Assembly: GCF_001597735.1 (NCBI RefSeq)
Contig: NZ_LUTS01000001.1
Coordinates: 124,001 to 188,000 of the forward strand
DNA from: Neptuniibacter pectenicola
Lineage (GTDB): Bacteria > Pseudomonadota > Gammaproteobacteria > Pseudomonadales > Balneatricaceae
Direction: 5' to 3'
Length of the DNA stretch: 64,000 nt
The notes beneath the pieces were generated by a model that did no database searches, had not been told where the DNA came from, and worked only from the letters and a program-made list of their open reading frames with translations. Below, piece after piece: positions 16,740 to 26,889 of this stretch (positions are counted from its first letter, which is position 1; each line of letters begins with the position of its first letter). The translations under genes were made by a program, and so were the position numbers.

Positions 16740-17816
16740 CTAGCGAATACGCAAGAGACAAGTAATCTCTTCCCTGTCATGGTAAAGATGCTTTGCACTA
16801 AGCTCATAACCCAGCCCCGCCTTCATAAACCGCTCAGCGATCAAATTAAAACACGCAACCACCTCTTGATAGCGTTGTTTCATCGGCAATTTAAGGTTAA
16901 AGATAGCTTCTGAGCACCAACCATTTATCACCCAATCAGCAGCCATGTCCGCTGTTTTAATCGGCTTATCCACCACGTCACAAACCATTAAATTGACCGG
17001 TTGATCTGGAATGAATTTATACGCATCTTCTTGGACGTGGTTAACCTGCCCCGTATCCATTAAATCAGGCTGCATCGGCCCATTATCAACAGCGGCCACA
17101 AACATACTCCGCTGCACAAGCTGCCAAGTCCAGCCACCCGGCGCAGCGCCTAAGTCAACGGCACGAGAACCATGTGCTAATCGCTCATCCCACTCATTTT
17201 TAGGGATAAACCAATGCCATGCTTCCTCTAACTTCAACGTGGAACGGCTAGGCGCTTTTTTCGGGAACTTCAAACGCGGAATCCCCAGTGGCCAAGGCGC
17301 AGAATTAGCCACGGCAGAATAGCCAATATAGATATCGCTACCCGTCAGCACAAACAACACTAAGCGTAACGCTTTATTGGGTTTCTCTTTCTGTAGAAAG
17401 CCCGATTTACGTAACGTTTGCGCTAACGCTGAACCGAACTTACGCGAAAATGTCGCTAACTCACGACCATCAGTCGTATCAGGGTGCTCGACCCAAAGAT
17501 CAGAACAAGTGGGAAACCCCTGAATATAGGCTTCAATTTGAGACACCCGATCCTCACGTTCTAGTTGCTGACAGTCACCGCACGCCATCCACTGACGGAT
17601 AAATATAAACTCACGAAAACGAAGCTCACGTACCGCCTTCTCGGCATAACCCTCTTGTTGAATATGAAAAAACAGATAACCGTCATTTTCATTTAGCGTG
17701 CAATAACCATAGATACCTACCGACCCGCACTGGTCCGTAATTTCAGCCGCTGCTTCTTTTTCGAAACCGGAACGACACTGTAAAAGCAAACGATTAATAA
17801 GGCTCAACGCACCCAA
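16740..17816 (-). CDS. rlmM: 23S rRNA C2498 2'-O-ribose methyltransferase RlmM
   Basis: Methylates the ribose of C2498 in 23S rRNA with S-adenosylmethionine. At 358 residues it is the family length. An N-terminal ferredoxin-like/THUMP region (LLLQCRSGFEKEAAAEI) precedes the Rossmann-like methyltransferase domain: DLGAAPGGWTWQLV is the SAM motif, VAAVDNGPM and MVCDVVDKP follow, and FNLKLPMKQRY holds the catalytic Lys. The start overlaps the preceding hydrolase gene by 13 bases, so the two are translationally linked. Confidence 0.93.
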   Translation of the reverse strand: MGALSLINRLLLQCRSGFEKEAAAEITDQCGSVGIYGYCTLNENDGYLFFHIQQEGYAEKAVRELRFREFIFIRQWMACGDCQQLEREDRVSQIEAYIQGFPTCSDLWVEHPDTTDGRELATFSRKFGSALAQTLRKSGFLQKEKPNKALRLVLFVLTGSDIYIGYSAVANSAPWPLGIPRLKFPKKAPSRSTLKLEEAWHWFIPKNEWDERLAHGSRAVDLGAAPGGWTWQLVQRSMFVAAVDNGPMQPDLMDTGQVNHVQEDAYKFIPDQPVNLMVCDVVDKPIKTADMAADWVINGWCSEAIFNLKLPMKQRYQEVVACFNLIAERFMKAGLGYELSAKHLYHDREEITCLLRIR

Positions 17817-18403
17817 TCCTTGATAAAACTAACGCTATAATTAAGATGATCATCATGGAGAAAACCGGATATTTTTCTAGGTTTAAGATCATGATCGCCA
17901 TCCTCTAACCAATGCACGGACACTGATGGAGGCAGATTGTACTGAGTTACTTCAGAAAATGAACCCATACGGTCCCTCGTTCCTTGAAATATATGCAGCG
18001 GCTTAGTTATTTCAAACAGATGATCTACACGCAGCTTATCGGGCTTACCCGCAGGGTGAAACGGGTAGCCAAAAACAAAACACCCACTTGCCGAAGAGGC
18101 TTCAAATAACATTGAAGCAACACGCCCCCCCATAGACTTCCCTGCTAAAAAGAGCGGCACATCCTCATCAAACTGAGCAATAATCTCCGCAAAGTAAGCT
18201 AATAGCTTAGGCATAGGATCAGGCGGTCTACGTTTACCCGTTGCTGTAATTTGCTGCATATAGGGAAATTCAAAGCGAACCACCTCAAAGCCCTGAAGCA
18301 CAAGTTTATCGGCGAGAACCCCCATAAACTCACTCCTCATACCTGCCCCAGCACCATGCGCCAGAATGACCCTACCTTTTACAGGCTTTCCACTTATTAA
18401 CAC
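17804..18403 (-). CDS. Cytoplasmic alpha/beta hydrolase (KANL3/Tex30-like)
   Basis: 199 residues, no signal peptide. The hydrolase fold is shown by VILAHGAGAGM (oxyanion region), the nucleophile elbow GKSMGG, an acid candidate in FQGTRDRMG and the catalytic His in EDGDHDLKP. It resembles the small dienelactone-hydrolase-like family annotated as KANL3/Tex30 in bacteria, whose substrate is unknown. It overlaps rlmM at its 3' end and is divergent from ccoN. Confidence 0.8.
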   Translation of the reverse strand: MLISGKPVKGRVILAHGAGAGMRSEFMGVLADKLVLQGFEVVRFEFPYMQQITATGKRRPPDPMPKLLAYFAEIIAQFDEDVPLFLAGKSMGGRVASMLFEASSASGCFVFGYPFHPAGKPDKLRVDHLFEITKPLHIFQGTRDRMGSFSEVTQYNLPPSVSVHWLEDGDHDLKPRKISGFLHDDHLNYSVSFIKDWVR

Positions 18404-18453
18404 TCAGTTCGCCCTAACCCGCTAAAAGAGGTGGATTATTGCACGAATCGAAA

Positions 18454-18467
18454 TTGATTTATGTCAA
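18454..18467. promoter_or_regulatory. FNR/Anr box 1 upstream of ccoN
   Basis: TTGAT-TTAT-GTCAA matches the FNR/Anr consensus TTGAT-N4-ATCAA at 9 of 10 defined positions. TATTCT at 18489-18494 lies at about the distance expected of a -10 when the box is centred near -41.5. An FNR-type regulator is encoded in the same block (29091). Confidence 0.7.
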
Positions 18468-18507
18468 ATAAAGCCCCGAAAAGGACCTTATTCTTTTTTA
18501 CAAAATG

Positions 18508-18521
18508 TAGATATAGATCAA
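18508..18521. promoter_or_regulatory. FNR/Anr-like box 2 upstream of ccoN
   Basis: TAGAT-ATAG-ATCAA has one mismatch to the FNR/Anr consensus. TTTAAT at 18541-18546 stands 29 bases from its centre, near the spacing of a class II activated promoter. The two boxes are 54 bases apart. Confidence 0.5.
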
Positions 18522-18774
18522 AAAAAATCAGTAAATGGATTTTAATTCAACGGAAACGATCACACCCAATAATAAAATAATTCTTATATTTCAACACTTT
18601 ATAAAATAAACCGCGACCTAAGATGTAATGATAGTATACCTAGGTCGACATTGTGCTCCTGCGACAATATGCCCCAGTTAATCTTCTAAATACATTGATA
18701 ATACGGGCTTATTCCCAGATAATTGCCAGCGAAACTCAAATTTCCATAATCTAGCTTGTTGATGAGAGTCTGAC

Positions 18775-20205
18775 ATGAGCACAGCAACTGAACACCCCAC
18801 CTACAATTATAAAGTGGTGCGCCAGTTCGCCATAATGACAGTAATATGGGGTATCGTCGGTATGACCGTCGGTGTCCTAATCGCTGCACAATTGGTTTGG
18901 CCTGCACTAAACTTTGATACCGCATGGTTGACCTATGGTCGTCTGCGTCCACTGCATACTAACGCAGTTATTTTTGCATTCGGCGGCTGCGCCCTGTTTG
19001 CAACTTCTTACTACGTTGTACAGCGTACCAGCCAGCGCCGCCTGATCTCTGATGGTCTTGCCGCGTTTACGTTCTGGGGCTGGCAGGTTGTAATTCTTGC
19101 AGCCGCTATCACATTACCTCTAGGCCTGACCTCTTCTAAAGAGTATGCAGAGCTAGAATGGCCAATCGATCTACTGATTACAGTAGTTTGGGTGGCTTAT
19201 GCGATAGTGTTCCTTGGCACAGTGAAGATGCGTAAAACATCTCACATCTATGTAGGCAACTGGTTCTACATGGCCTTTATCATTACAGTTGCAGTACTGC
19301 ACATTGTAAATAGCATGGCAATCCCCGTCACAATGTGGAAGTCATACTCTATTTACCCTGGTACTGTCGATGCAATGGTTCAGTGGTGGTACGGTCACAA
19401 TGCTGTAGGCTTCTTTTTGACAGCGGGCTTCCTAGGTATGATGTACTACTTCGTACCAAAACAAGCTGAGCGTCCAATTTACTCTTACCGTCTATCTATC
19501 GTTCACTTTTGGGCGTTGATTGCGACATACATGTGGGCAGGTGGTCATCACCTTCACTATACCGCGCTTCCAGACTGGACTCAGTCAGTAGCAATGGTTA
19601 TGTCTCTGATCCTACTCGCACCTTCATGGGGTGGTATGATCAACGGTATGATGACACTGTCTGGCGCGTGGCATAAGCTTCGTACCGACCCCGTTCTTCG
19701 CTTCCTTGTTGTATCCCTTTCCTTCTACGGTATGTCTACGTTCGAAGGCCCAATGATGTCCATTAAGACAGTAAACGCGCTGTCTCACTACACTGACTGG
19801 ACAATTGGCCATGTACACGCAGGTGCGCTTGGTTGGGTAGCAATGATCTCTATCGGTGCTGTTTACCACATGATTCCTCGTCTATTCGGTAAAGCTCAAA
19901 TGTACAGTGTTGGTCTTATTAACACGCATTTCTGGCTGGCTACCGTTGGTACAGTGCTATACATCTGCGCGATGTGGGTTAACGGTATCCTTCAGGGCCT
20001 AATGTGGCGTGCAGTGAATGAAGACGGTACTTTGACATACAGCTTCGTTGAAGCACTTGAAGCGTCTCATCCTGGTTACTTCGTTCGTTGGTTAGGCGGT
20101 ATGTTCTTCCTAACGGGTATGGTTCTGATGGCTTTCAACACTTGGCAGACTGTTCGTAAAGGCAGTACTGCACCAGAAGCTAAAGCTTCTGCACAAGCAG
20201 CTTAA
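18775..20205 (+). CDS. ccoN: cbb3-type cytochrome c oxidase subunit I (CcoN)
   Basis: Catalytic subunit of the high-affinity proton-pumping cbb3 oxidase in the inner membrane; it carries the low-spin haem b and the haem b3/CuB centre where O2 is reduced. It has 476 residues and twelve membrane segments. Conserved His are visible at His61 (RPLHTNAV), in [10 protein letters not shown], in AGGHHLHYT and in [10 protein letters not shown]. First gene of ccoNOQP, with FNR-type boxes upstream. Codon use here is more T-ending (GGT, CGT) than in the neighbours, as expected of a highly expressed gene. Confidence 0.97.
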   Translation: MSTATEHPTYNYKVVRQFAIMTVIWGIVGMTVGVLIAAQLVWPALNFDTAWLTYGRLRPLHTNAVIFAFGGCALFATSYYVVQRTSQRRLISDGLAAFTFWGWQVVILAAAITLPLGLTSSKEYAELEWPIDLLITVVWVAYAIVFLGTVKMRKTSHIYVGNWFYMAFIITVAVLHIVNSMAIPVTMWKSYSIYPGTVDAMVQWWYGHNAVGFFLTAGFLGMMYYFVPKQAERPIYSYRLSIVHFWALIATYMWAGGHHLHYTALPDWTQSVAMVMSLILLAPSWGGMINGMMTLSGAWHKLRTDPVLRFLVVSLSFYGMSTFEGPMMSIKTVNALSHYTDWTIGHVHAGALGWVAMISIGAVYHMIPRLFGKAQMYSVGLINTHFWLATVGTVLYICAMWVNGILQGLMWRAVNEDGTLTYSFVEALEASHPGYFVRWLGGMFFLTGMVLMAFNTWQTVRKGSTAPEAKASAQAA

Positions 20206-20225
20206 GGTCAAGGGAGCATATAGAA

Positions 20226-20846
20226 ATGATCAAACACGAAACGATTGAAAAGAACATCGGCATCATGATCTTGCTGATCATCATCGTCATCAGTGGCGGT
20301 GGTTTAGCTGAGATCGTACCTCTGTTCTTCCAGTCTTCTACGACTAAACCCATTGAAGGTCTGCGTACCTACTCAGCACTTGAGTTTGAAGGCCGCGACA
20401 TTTACATCCGTGAGGGTTGTAATGTTTGTCACAGCCAAATGATCCGTCCTTTCCGTGCAGAAACGGAACGTTACGGTCACTTCTCAACAGCTAATGAGCA
20501 CGTTTGGGAACACCCATTCCTATGGGGTTCTAAACGTACAGGTCCAGACTTAGCTCGCGTAGGCGGCCGTTACTCTGATGATTGGCATCGCGCTCACTTG
20601 TATAACCCTCGTGACGTGGTTCCTGAATCTAAAATGCCGTCATACCCTTGGTTGTTTGAAAACAAGTTATCTGGCAAAGATACTGCCAAAAAACTTGAAG
20701 CACAGCGCAGTGTTGGCGTTCCGTTCTCTGATGAACAGATCGCTGGGGCACAAGATGCAGTACAAGGTAAATATGAGATTGAAGCTCTTGTTGCCTACCT
20801 GCAGTCTTTGGGCAAATTGCATTCTGAATACACAAACAAGCGGTAA
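20226..20846 (+). CDS. ccoO: cbb3 oxidase subunit II (CcoO), monohaem cytochrome c
   Basis: Membrane-anchored cytochrome c subunit that passes electrons from CcoP to CcoN. 206 residues: one N-terminal membrane helix ([20 protein letters not shown]), the haem motif CNVCH followed by [10 protein letters not shown], and a Met ligand candidate in ESKMPSYPW. It begins 20 bases after ccoN with a GGGAG ribosome site. Confidence 0.97.
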   Translation: MIKHETIEKNIGIMILLIIIVISGGGLAEIVPLFFQSSTTKPIEGLRTYSALEFEGRDIYIREGCNVCHSQMIRPFRAETERYGHFSTANEHVWEHPFLWGSKRTGPDLARVGGRYSDDWHRAHLYNPRDVVPESKMPSYPWLFENKLSGKDTAKKLEAQRSVGVPFSDEQIAGAQDAVQGKYEIEALVAYLQSLGKLHSEYTNKR

Positions 20847-20852
20847 TAACGC

Positions 20853-21038
20853 GTGAATTACGAAGTTTATGGTCCATACATTCCGGTTGTCATGCTAATC
20901 ACATTTTTAGCATTGTTTGCTTGGGTGCTTAACCCTAAAAACAAAGAAAAATATGACGATGCAGCGAATATGCCTCTTCAGGAGCCTGATGAGCCAATAC
21001 TGGGTGATGAGTCCAATAACGGGAGAGATCAAAAATGA
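20853..21038 (+). CDS. ccoQ: cbb3 oxidase subunit CcoQ/FixQ
   Basis: 61-residue single-span protein (PVVMLITFLALFAWVL) with the typical NPKNKEKYDDAANMP stretch after the helix. CcoQ stabilises the cbb3 complex. It starts with GTG at 20853, six bases after ccoO. Its stop overlaps the ccoP start in ATGA, indicating translational coupling. Confidence 0.93.
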   Translation: MNYEVYGPYIPVVMLITFLALFAWVLNPKNKEKYDDAANMPLQEPDEPILGDESNNGRDQK

Positions 21039-21928
21039 GTGCTTTCTGGAGCGCGTGGGTAACGGTAATTACCCTAGCAGTAATTCTTGGCTGTACTTGG
21101 TTGCTTCTTGCTACTCGTAAGAGCCAGCCACACCAAGAAGTTACTGAAGAAACGCTAGGCCATGAGTTTGATGGCATAGCTGAGTATGATAATCCACTGC
21201 CTAAATGGTGGTTCCAGATGTTTATTGGAACTGTTGTTTTTGGTCTAGTTTATCTTGTTCTATACCCTGGTTTAGGTAACTTCCAAGGCCTACTTGGATG
21301 GACATCTCACAACCAATGGGAAGAAGAAATTCAACACGCAGAGGAAGTGTATAAGCCTGTATTCGCAAAATACGCATCCCTACCTGCTGAAGAGCTTCTA
21401 AAGCCTGAAAATGCAAGCGGCCTAAAAATGGGTCAGCGCATGTTCGCCAACAACTGCTCCGTATGTCACGGTTCAGCAGCAACGGGCGCACACGGCTTCC
21501 CTAACTTGACTGATAATGATTGGTTATACGGCGGCGATCCTAAAACGATCAAAGCCACCATCACTAATGGTCGAGTAGGTGGCATGCCACCTTGGGGTGC
21601 GGTACTGGGTGAAGAAGGCGTACGCGATGTTGCGAACTACGTTTTATCACTCAGCGGAACAGCGTCCGATGCAGAAGCAGCTGAACGCGGCAAAGGCCAA
21701 TTCCAGGCACTTTGTACCGCTTGTCACGGCGCCGATGCTAAAGGTTTACCTATCTTAGGTGCGCCTAACTTAACGGATAACACATGGTTGTACGGCGGTT
21801 CTTTCGAGAACGTTGCACACACTATCCGTAATGGCCGTGCCGGTGTCATGCCTGCGCACAAAGACCTACTAAGCGATGACAAAATCAATTTGATCACTGC
21901 TTACGTATATAGTCTGTCAAATAAGTAA
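21035..21928 (+). CDS. ccoP: cbb3 oxidase subunit III (CcoP), dihaem cytochrome c
   Basis: Entry point of electrons into the cbb3 oxidase. 297 residues with two N-terminal helices (VTVITLAVILGCTWLLL and FIGTVVFGLVYLVLYPG) and two periplasmic haem c domains, CSVCH and CTACH, each followed by a Met-containing GxxPxW/MPAHK region. The PLPKWW motif before the second helix is typical. Last gene of the ccoNOQP unit, closed by a terminator. Confidence 0.97.
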   Translation: MSAFWSAWVTVITLAVILGCTWLLLATRKSQPHQEVTEETLGHEFDGIAEYDNPLPKWWFQMFIGTVVFGLVYLVLYPGLGNFQGLLGWTSHNQWEEEIQHAEEVYKPVFAKYASLPAEELLKPENASGLKMGQRMFANNCSVCHGSAATGAHGFPNLTDNDWLYGGDPKTIKATITNGRVGGMPPWGAVLGEEGVRDVANYVLSLSGTASDAEAAERGKGQFQALCTACHGADAKGLPILGAPNLTDNTWLYGGSFENVAHTIRNGRAGVMPAHKDLLSDDKINLITAYVYSLSNK

Positions 21929-21945
21929 GGGCAGCCATTGAAAAT

Positions 21946-21982
21946 AAAAGGCGATATGATGCAGATCATGTCGCCTTTTTTT
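21946..21982 (+). terminator. Terminator after ccoNOQP
   Basis: AAAAGGCGATATGAT (21946-21960) pairs with ATCATGTCGCCTTTT from 21965 with one G-U pair and a four-base loop, followed by seven T. It separates ccoNOQP from ccoG. Confidence 0.88.
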
Positions 21983-22004
21983 GTAGATCGTTTAAAATAT
22001 TCAG

Positions 22005-22037
22005 CTTTGCTAATGCACCGAGCAAGCATTAGCAAAG
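22005..22037. repeat. Perfect 12-bp inverted repeat upstream of ccoG
   Basis: CTTTGCTAATGC (22005-22016) and GCATTAGCAAAG (22026-22037) with a nine-base spacer, 28 bases before the ccoG start. No T tract follows directly. It could be an operator, an mRNA hairpin or a second, weak terminator. Confidence 0.6.
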
Positions 22038-22065
22038 TTGATTTTCAATTATCACTGGTGAGTAT

Positions 22066-23502
22066 GTGAGCAACGATATGAATCAGATCCCAGTTCAAGA
22101 CGTAACTCCAAAGAAAAAGAAAAACTCTGAGGAGAATTTTGATCTGTACGCAAAACGTGAGCACATTTACGTTAAAAACTACACAGGTATCTTCAAGCTA
22201 TTCCGTCAAGCATCAAGCTTTATCATGCTTTTGATGTTCTTCGGTTTTTCTTGGATTACATGGGATGGCCGTCAGGCTGTCTTATTTGACCTACCCGAAC
22301 GCCAATTTCATGTATTTGGTATGACGTTCTGGCCACAAGATTTCATGTTGTTATCTTGGTTACTCATTATTCTCGCTTTCGCCCTTTTCTTCTTCACCGT
22401 ATTCGCTGGGCGCTTATGGTGTGGCTACGCCTGCCCCCAGTTTGTATGGACCTGGATCTATATCTGGATCGAAAGCGTTACTGAAGGCGACCGTAATAAG
22501 CGCATGCGTATGGATAAAACGCCAGGCATGAGCAAAGAGAAGTTCATCCGTAAAAGTACCAAACACATACTTTGGATCATTTTTTCGATCGCTTCAGCGA
22601 TTGCGTTTGTCGGCTACTTTACACCGATTAGAGATCTGATCGATGGCATTCTCTCATTCCAGCTAGGCCCTTGGGAGATGTGGTGGATTGGCTTTATCGC
22701 AGTTGCAACTTATGGAAACGCTGGCTGGTTACGTGAGCAGGTCTGCATCTACATGTGCCCTTATGCTCGATTCCAAGCGGTTATGTTTGACCAAGACACG
22801 CTGATCATCTCATATGATGAGAAACGGGGTGAAAGTCGCGGCAAACGTAAAAAAGGATCCGACTATAAAGCCGAAGGGTTAGGCGATTGTATTGATTGTA
22901 ACCACTGCGTACACGTCTGCCCTGTTGGCATCGACATCCGCGATGGCCTTCAATATGAGTGTGTCGCCTGCGGTGCATGCGTCGATGCTTGTGATGATAT
23001 TATGGAGCGCGTAGGTTATGAAAAAGGCCTCGTGAAATACACAACAGAACATCAATTAGCCGGCAATAAAACTCACATTTTACGCCCTCGCTTAATTGGT
23101 TATTTTGTGGTGCTCTGCGCCATGTTCATCGCCTTTGCGTACACACTGTATAGCCGTATTCCACTTGAGGTGGATATTCTGCGCGACCGTGGCAAGCTTT
23201 ATGCTGAAACATCCAACGGCATGATTGAAAATACCTATACGCTCAAGCTCGCTAACAAAGAGCAGATCGACCACCAATTCAGCATTAAAGTTTCCGGACT
23301 TGAAGGCATGAAATACATGGGCGATGAAGTTGTGATGATTAAATCAGGTGAGCTACTCGACCTCCCTGTACGTATCACTATTCCAGCTAAGTACTTGAGT
23401 AAAGCCAACAACAACATCCTATTTGAGGTAGAAGCATTAGATAACCCTTCAATCTCTATCAAAGAGGAAAACCGTTTTATCGGCCCCGCGCCAAAACGCT
23501 AA
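22066..23502 (+). CDS. ccoG: Cytochrome oxidase assembly protein CcoG (RdxA/FixG), 2x[4Fe-4S]
   Basis: Membrane iron-sulfur protein needed for cbb3 assembly; CcoG has been reported as a cupric reductase supplying Cu(I). 478 residues with several membrane spans, the GRLWCGYACPQ motif, a ferredoxin domain (CIDCNHCVHVCPVGIDIRDG then CVACGACVDACDDIM) and a C-terminal Ig-like periplasmic domain. The start is GTG at 22066, with GGTGAG just before; ATG at 22078 is possible. It has its own transcription unit, between a terminator and a hairpin. Confidence 0.94.
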   Translation: MSNDMNQIPVQDVTPKKKKNSEENFDLYAKREHIYVKNYTGIFKLFRQASSFIMLLMFFGFSWITWDGRQAVLFDLPERQFHVFGMTFWPQDFMLLSWLLIILAFALFFFTVFAGRLWCGYACPQFVWTWIYIWIESVTEGDRNKRMRMDKTPGMSKEKFIRKSTKHILWIIFSIASAIAFVGYFTPIRDLIDGILSFQLGPWEMWWIGFIAVATYGNAGWLREQVCIYMCPYARFQAVMFDQDTLIISYDEKRGESRGKRKKGSDYKAEGLGDCIDCNHCVHVCPVGIDIRDGLQYECVACGACVDACDDIMERVGYEKGLVKYTTEHQLAGNKTHILRPRLIGYFVVLCAMFIAFAYTLYSRIPLEVDILRDRGKLYAETSNGMIENTYTLKLANKEQIDHQFSIKVSGLEGMKYMGDEVVMIKSGELLDLPVRITIPAKYLSKANNNILFEVEALDNPSISIKEENRFIGPAPKR

Positions 23503-23522
23503 GTTGCTGATGAATATCAACT

Positions 23523-23548
23523 AAGGTGGTGCATTTATGCTCCACCTT
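23523..23548. terminator. Hairpin after ccoG
   Basis: AAGGTGGTGCAT and ATGCTCCACCTT (23523-23534, 23537-23548) pair with one mismatch around two bases. No T tract follows, so termination by this hairpin alone is doubtful. Confidence 0.4.
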
Positions 23549-23576
23549 GTTGGCAAATAGGTTAGAATAGCTGCCC

Positions 23577-23620
23577 GTTAAATGTGTAAACTTACGCACA
23601 TTTAACTCGCAGCTTTTTTT
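23577..23620 (+). terminator. Hairpin plus T tract just before ccoH
   Basis: GTTAAATGTG (23577-23586) pairs exactly with CACATTTAAC (23597-23606); inner bases can extend the stem. A run of T (23614-23620) follows eight bases later, ending 14 bases before the ccoH ATG. It looks like a terminator or attenuator between ccoG and ccoHIS. Confidence 0.5.
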
Positions 23621-23634
23621 GGGGTATACATACA

Positions 23635-24156
23635 ATGAATTCAGAAGACAACACACCGATTGCTCCGTGGTACAGACAACCCTGGCTCTGGTTTATTTTA
23701 GCGCCGATCATTGCTGTCGTTATTTATGGAACCTCGTTCCTTTACCTATCGATCATTACCCATGACGGTATAGTTAAAGATGACATGTACAAAGTTGCGC
23801 GCGGTCACTTTGTTGATAAATCACACTCTGAAGCAGCTAAAGCCTTAGGCGTTTCCGGCACACTCAAATTAGATAATCAAACGGGCGATTTGATGGTGGA
23901 CTTCACCTCTAATCAAACAGAAAAGCCGAACCACCTAACACTTAGCATCGTTCACCCGACGCATCAGCAATACGACCAGACGATCATGCTAAAACAGGTA
24001 CCGAGCACAAATTTGTACACAGGAAGCCTGAAAGCATCCCTTAAAGGTAAGCGTTACCTTATTTTGGAAGACGATACGGCTAGCTGGAACTTGCGCGCAG
24101 AGATCCTTCCACCTTACGATCAAAATAGCGTTGAGTTAGAACCAGCACATAACTAA
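23635..24156 (+). CDS. ccoH: CcoH/FixH, cbb3 oxidase assembly protein
   Basis: 173 residues: one N-terminal membrane helix ([22 protein letters not shown]), then a periplasmic FixH domain ([21 protein letters not shown]). CcoH interacts with the assembling cbb3 complex. Its stop codon shares one base with the ccoI start (TAATG), so the genes are coupled. Confidence 0.9.
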   Translation: MNSEDNTPIAPWYRQPWLWFILAPIIAVVIYGTSFLYLSIITHDGIVKDDMYKVARGHFVDKSHSEAAKALGVSGTLKLDNQTGDLMVDFTSNQTEKPNHLTLSIVHPTHQQYDQTIMLKQVPSTNLYTGSLKASLKGKRYLILEDDTASWNLRAEILPPYDQNSVELEPAHN

Positions 24157-26642
24157 TGACGGGCAACCATCCATCAAAAAATTGCTACCACTGCGGACTC
24201 ACTATTCCGCCAGGTAGCGATTTCACAACGATTATTGATAATGAACCGCGCGCCATGTGCTGTCCCGGCTGTTTGGCCGTGGCCGAAACCATCGTCAATA
24301 GCGGATTAGACACCTACTATAAACATCGCACAGAAACGGCGGGATCGCCCGAGGTTAGGGGTAAAGAGCTACCGGAACAGCTTCTCCAAGAGCTTGCTCT
24401 TTATAATGAGCCCACCATCCAAAAAGAGTTTGTTGTCACAACAGATAACCTATCTGAAGCCTCGTTAGTGATTGAAGGTATCACCTGTGCCGCATGCGTT
24501 TGGTTACTTGAGCACCACATCAACGGCATTACCGGTGTTGAAAAAGCCCATGTCAATCTAACCAATCACCGTGCACGTATCACATGGGACCCAAGCATCA
24601 CCCCATTAAGCACCCTACTTTCTGAAATATACCGTATCGGCTACCAAGCACACCCTTACCACCCCGATAAAGAGGAGCAACTGCTGGAGCAAGAGCAAAA
24701 GCGTGCGACACGTCGATTAGGGATCGCGGGTATTGGAATGATGCAAACCATGATGATCGCTGTCGCCCTTTATGGCGGCGATATTCAGGGGATTGAAAAT
24801 AGATACGTAACCTTTATGCGCTGGGCTAGCTTAGTCATCGCCTCCCCGGTCGTTCTTTATGCTGCGCGCCCCTTTTTTACTGCCGCTTGGCGTGACCTTA
24901 AAACCAAACACCTCACCATGGATGTACCTGTCTCCTTAGCCATTGGGGGCGCTTACCTTGCCAGTATTTGGGCAACCGTTACCAATAGTGGCGAAGTCTA
25001 CTTTGACTCAGTCACCATGTTTACTTTCTTCCTACTCATCGGCCGTTTCCTTGAGATGAAAGCACGCCACCGGACAGGACGAGCAGGCAACTCCCTACTC
25101 AACTTATTACCCGCCAGTGCGATCAGAGTCGTTGGTAATGAGGAGCAGCTTGTACCGGTCAAAGAACTAAAAAACGGCGATTGCGTTATTGTCCGCCCCG
25201 GCCATACAATTCCCGCTGACGGGATGATCATCGCGGGCAATAGCTCTGTAGATGAATCCGCGCTGACCGGTGAATACTTACCTATACGTAAACAAGTCGA
25301 CGATGCCGTTGTCGGTGGCACCATTAATGTTGAAAACCCAATCACGATAGAGATTACGCAAACCGGTAATGAGACTCAGCTCTCTGCGATTGTTCGCCTT
25401 CTCGAGCGCGCCCAAGAAGAAAAACCACATGTTGCTAAAGTGGCTGACAAAGTTGCCAGCTATTTTGTTGCCGCAGTGTTACTCACAGCCCTCGTTGTCG
25501 GCGTAAGCTGGTGGTTAATTGAACCCTCTCAAGCGTTTTGGATTACCCTCTCGGTACTGGTGGTGACGTGCCCATGTGCGCTCTCTCTCGCAACACCCAC
25601 AGCCCTTACCGCCGCAACCGGCACGCTAAGGCAAAATGGCTTATTAATTACCCGTGGCCATGTATTAGAAAGTCTAGCGACAGCAACCCACTTTGTTTTT
25701 GATAAAACAGGCACATTGACCGAAGGGAATTTGAGCCTACAGCAGGTAGTCCCACTCACTGAACTCAATGAAAGTGAATGCACAAAAATCGCCGCGGCCA
25801 TTGAGCACCATAGTGAACATCCGATTGCCAAAGCGTTTCACGCGCAGTCCGCCGAACTTCATGCATCAGACATTCACAACGAAGTCGGTCAAGGCCTCGA
25901 AGGGCAGATCAACAACAAACGTTATCGCATCGGCAAACCCGATTTTGCGGCTCAGATCTGTGTTCAACCTCAACCTCCGCTACCTGAAACCAGCGGTCAA
26001 TGGTTACTGCTCTGCAATGAAGACTGCGCTTTGGCATGGTTCAGGTTGAATGATCAGGTTCGCAGAGAAGCGAAACAAACGATTAATTACCTACAAAAAC
26101 TCGGTTTAACATGTGAAATGCTAACCGGAGATAACTCATCCGCTGTCGAAGAAGTTGCCACTTTTTTAGGCATTGATAATACAGTATCAGGCGTATCGCC
26201 CGAGCAAAAGCTAAGCCACGTAAAAGCACTACAAGAAAATGGCGCACATGTTGTGATGGTCGGCGATGGTATCAATGACATCCCCGTACTGGCCGGCGCT
26301 CAAACATCTATAGCCATGGGCGGTGCAACCGACTTAGCTAAAACCAATGCTGATGGCGTGCTCATTAGTCATGACCTACTGCGCTTAGTGGACGGCATTT
26401 TACTCGCCCGCAAAACCAAGCAAGTCATCAAGCAGAATTTATTCTGGTCACTGTTCTACAATTTAATGGCGCTCCCACTCGCCGCATTCGGGTTTGTCGC
26501 CCCCTATATGGCGGCACTCGGCATGTCTATCAGCTCCCTTGTTGTAGTCGGCAACGCCATGCGTTTAAATCGTATTAAGAAAAAGAAGTTCAATACACAC
26601 AAACCACGCCCTGAAACGTTGAAGGCTAACTCCCAGCAATAA
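24156..26642 (+). CDS. ccoI: CcoI/FixI P1B-type copper-exporting ATPase
   Basis: Copper-transporting P-type ATPase needed to insert Cu into the cbb3 oxidase. 828 residues. The N-terminus has an additional Cys-rich segment ([15 protein letters not shown]), then an HMA domain with ITCAACVW. The ion path carries [10 protein letters not shown], the phosphorylation site is DKTGTLTEG and the hinge is [10 protein letters not shown]. The double N-terminal metal-binding region and the position between ccoH and ccoS identify CcoI (CtpA type) rather than CopA. Confidence 0.95.
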   Translation: MTGNHPSKNCYHCGLTIPPGSDFTTIIDNEPRAMCCPGCLAVAETIVNSGLDTYYKHRTETAGSPEVRGKELPEQLLQELALYNEPTIQKEFVVTTDNLSEASLVIEGITCAACVWLLEHHINGITGVEKAHVNLTNHRARITWDPSITPLSTLLSEIYRIGYQAHPYHPDKEEQLLEQEQKRATRRLGIAGIGMMQTMMIAVALYGGDIQGIENRYVTFMRWASLVIASPVVLYAARPFFTAAWRDLKTKHLTMDVPVSLAIGGAYLASIWATVTNSGEVYFDSVTMFTFFLLIGRFLEMKARHRTGRAGNSLLNLLPASAIRVVGNEEQLVPVKELKNGDCVIVRPGHTIPADGMIIAGNSSVDESALTGEYLPIRKQVDDAVVGGTINVENPITIEITQTGNETQLSAIVRLLERAQEEKPHVAKVADKVASYFVAAVLLTALVVGVSWWLIEPSQAFWITLSVLVVTCPCALSLATPTALTAATGTLRQNGLLITRGHVLESLATATHFVFDKTGTLTEGNLSLQQVVPLTELNESECTKIAAAIEHHSEHPIAKAFHAQSAELHASDIHNEVGQGLEGQINNKRYRIGKPDFAAQICVQPQPPLPETSGQWLLLCNEDCALAWFRLNDQVRREAKQTINYLQKLGLTCEMLTGDNSSAVEEVATFLGIDNTVSGVSPEQKLSHVKALQENGAHVVMVGDGINDIPVLAGAQTSIAMGGATDLAKTNADGVLISHDLLRLVDGILLARKTKQVIKQNLFWSLFYNLMALPLAAFGFVAPYMAALGMSISSLVVVGNAMRLNRIKKKKFNTHKPRPETLKANSQQ

Positions 26643-26688
26643 AATCAGGTAGAATTACTCCTTTTAAAATTTAGGGTTATTAATCCTC

Positions 26689-26889
26689 ATGGACATTATT
26701 TTTCTCCTCATACCAATCGCTATTATCTTAGCGAGCTGCGCTGTCTGGGCTTTTTTTTGGAGCGTCAATAATGGTCAATATGATGATTTAGACAGCCCCG
26801 CCCACAGTATTTTATATGACGACGACGAAGACCTTATCCCTGACGACGCTAAAGTAAAACATACCCCCGCTAAGGATAAGAATGACTGA
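26689..26889 (+). CDS. ccoS: CcoS, cbb3 oxidase maturation protein
   Basis: 66-residue membrane peptide with one helix (IIFLLIPIAIILASCAVWAFFW) and the hallmark SVNNGQYDDLDSPAHSIL motif. CcoS is required for cofactor insertion into cbb3. It overlaps the next gene by 8 bases. Confidence 0.94.
   Translation: MDIIFLLIPIAIILASCAVWAFFWSVNNGQYDDLDSPAHSILYDDDEDLIPDDAKVKHTPAKDKND

Larger units (their letters stand above)
18404..18774. other. Promoter region of the cco cluster
   Basis: About 370 bases between divergent genes. It holds two FNR/Anr-like sites (18454-18467 and 18508-18521), each followed by AT-rich sequence that can serve as a -10 element. The remaining 200 bases up to ccoN form a long leader in which I see no ORF. 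Confidence 0.6.

Noticed and set aside
20578-20856. 92-codon ORF in another frame of ccoO
   Set aside because: Entirely within the certain ccoO coding sequence.
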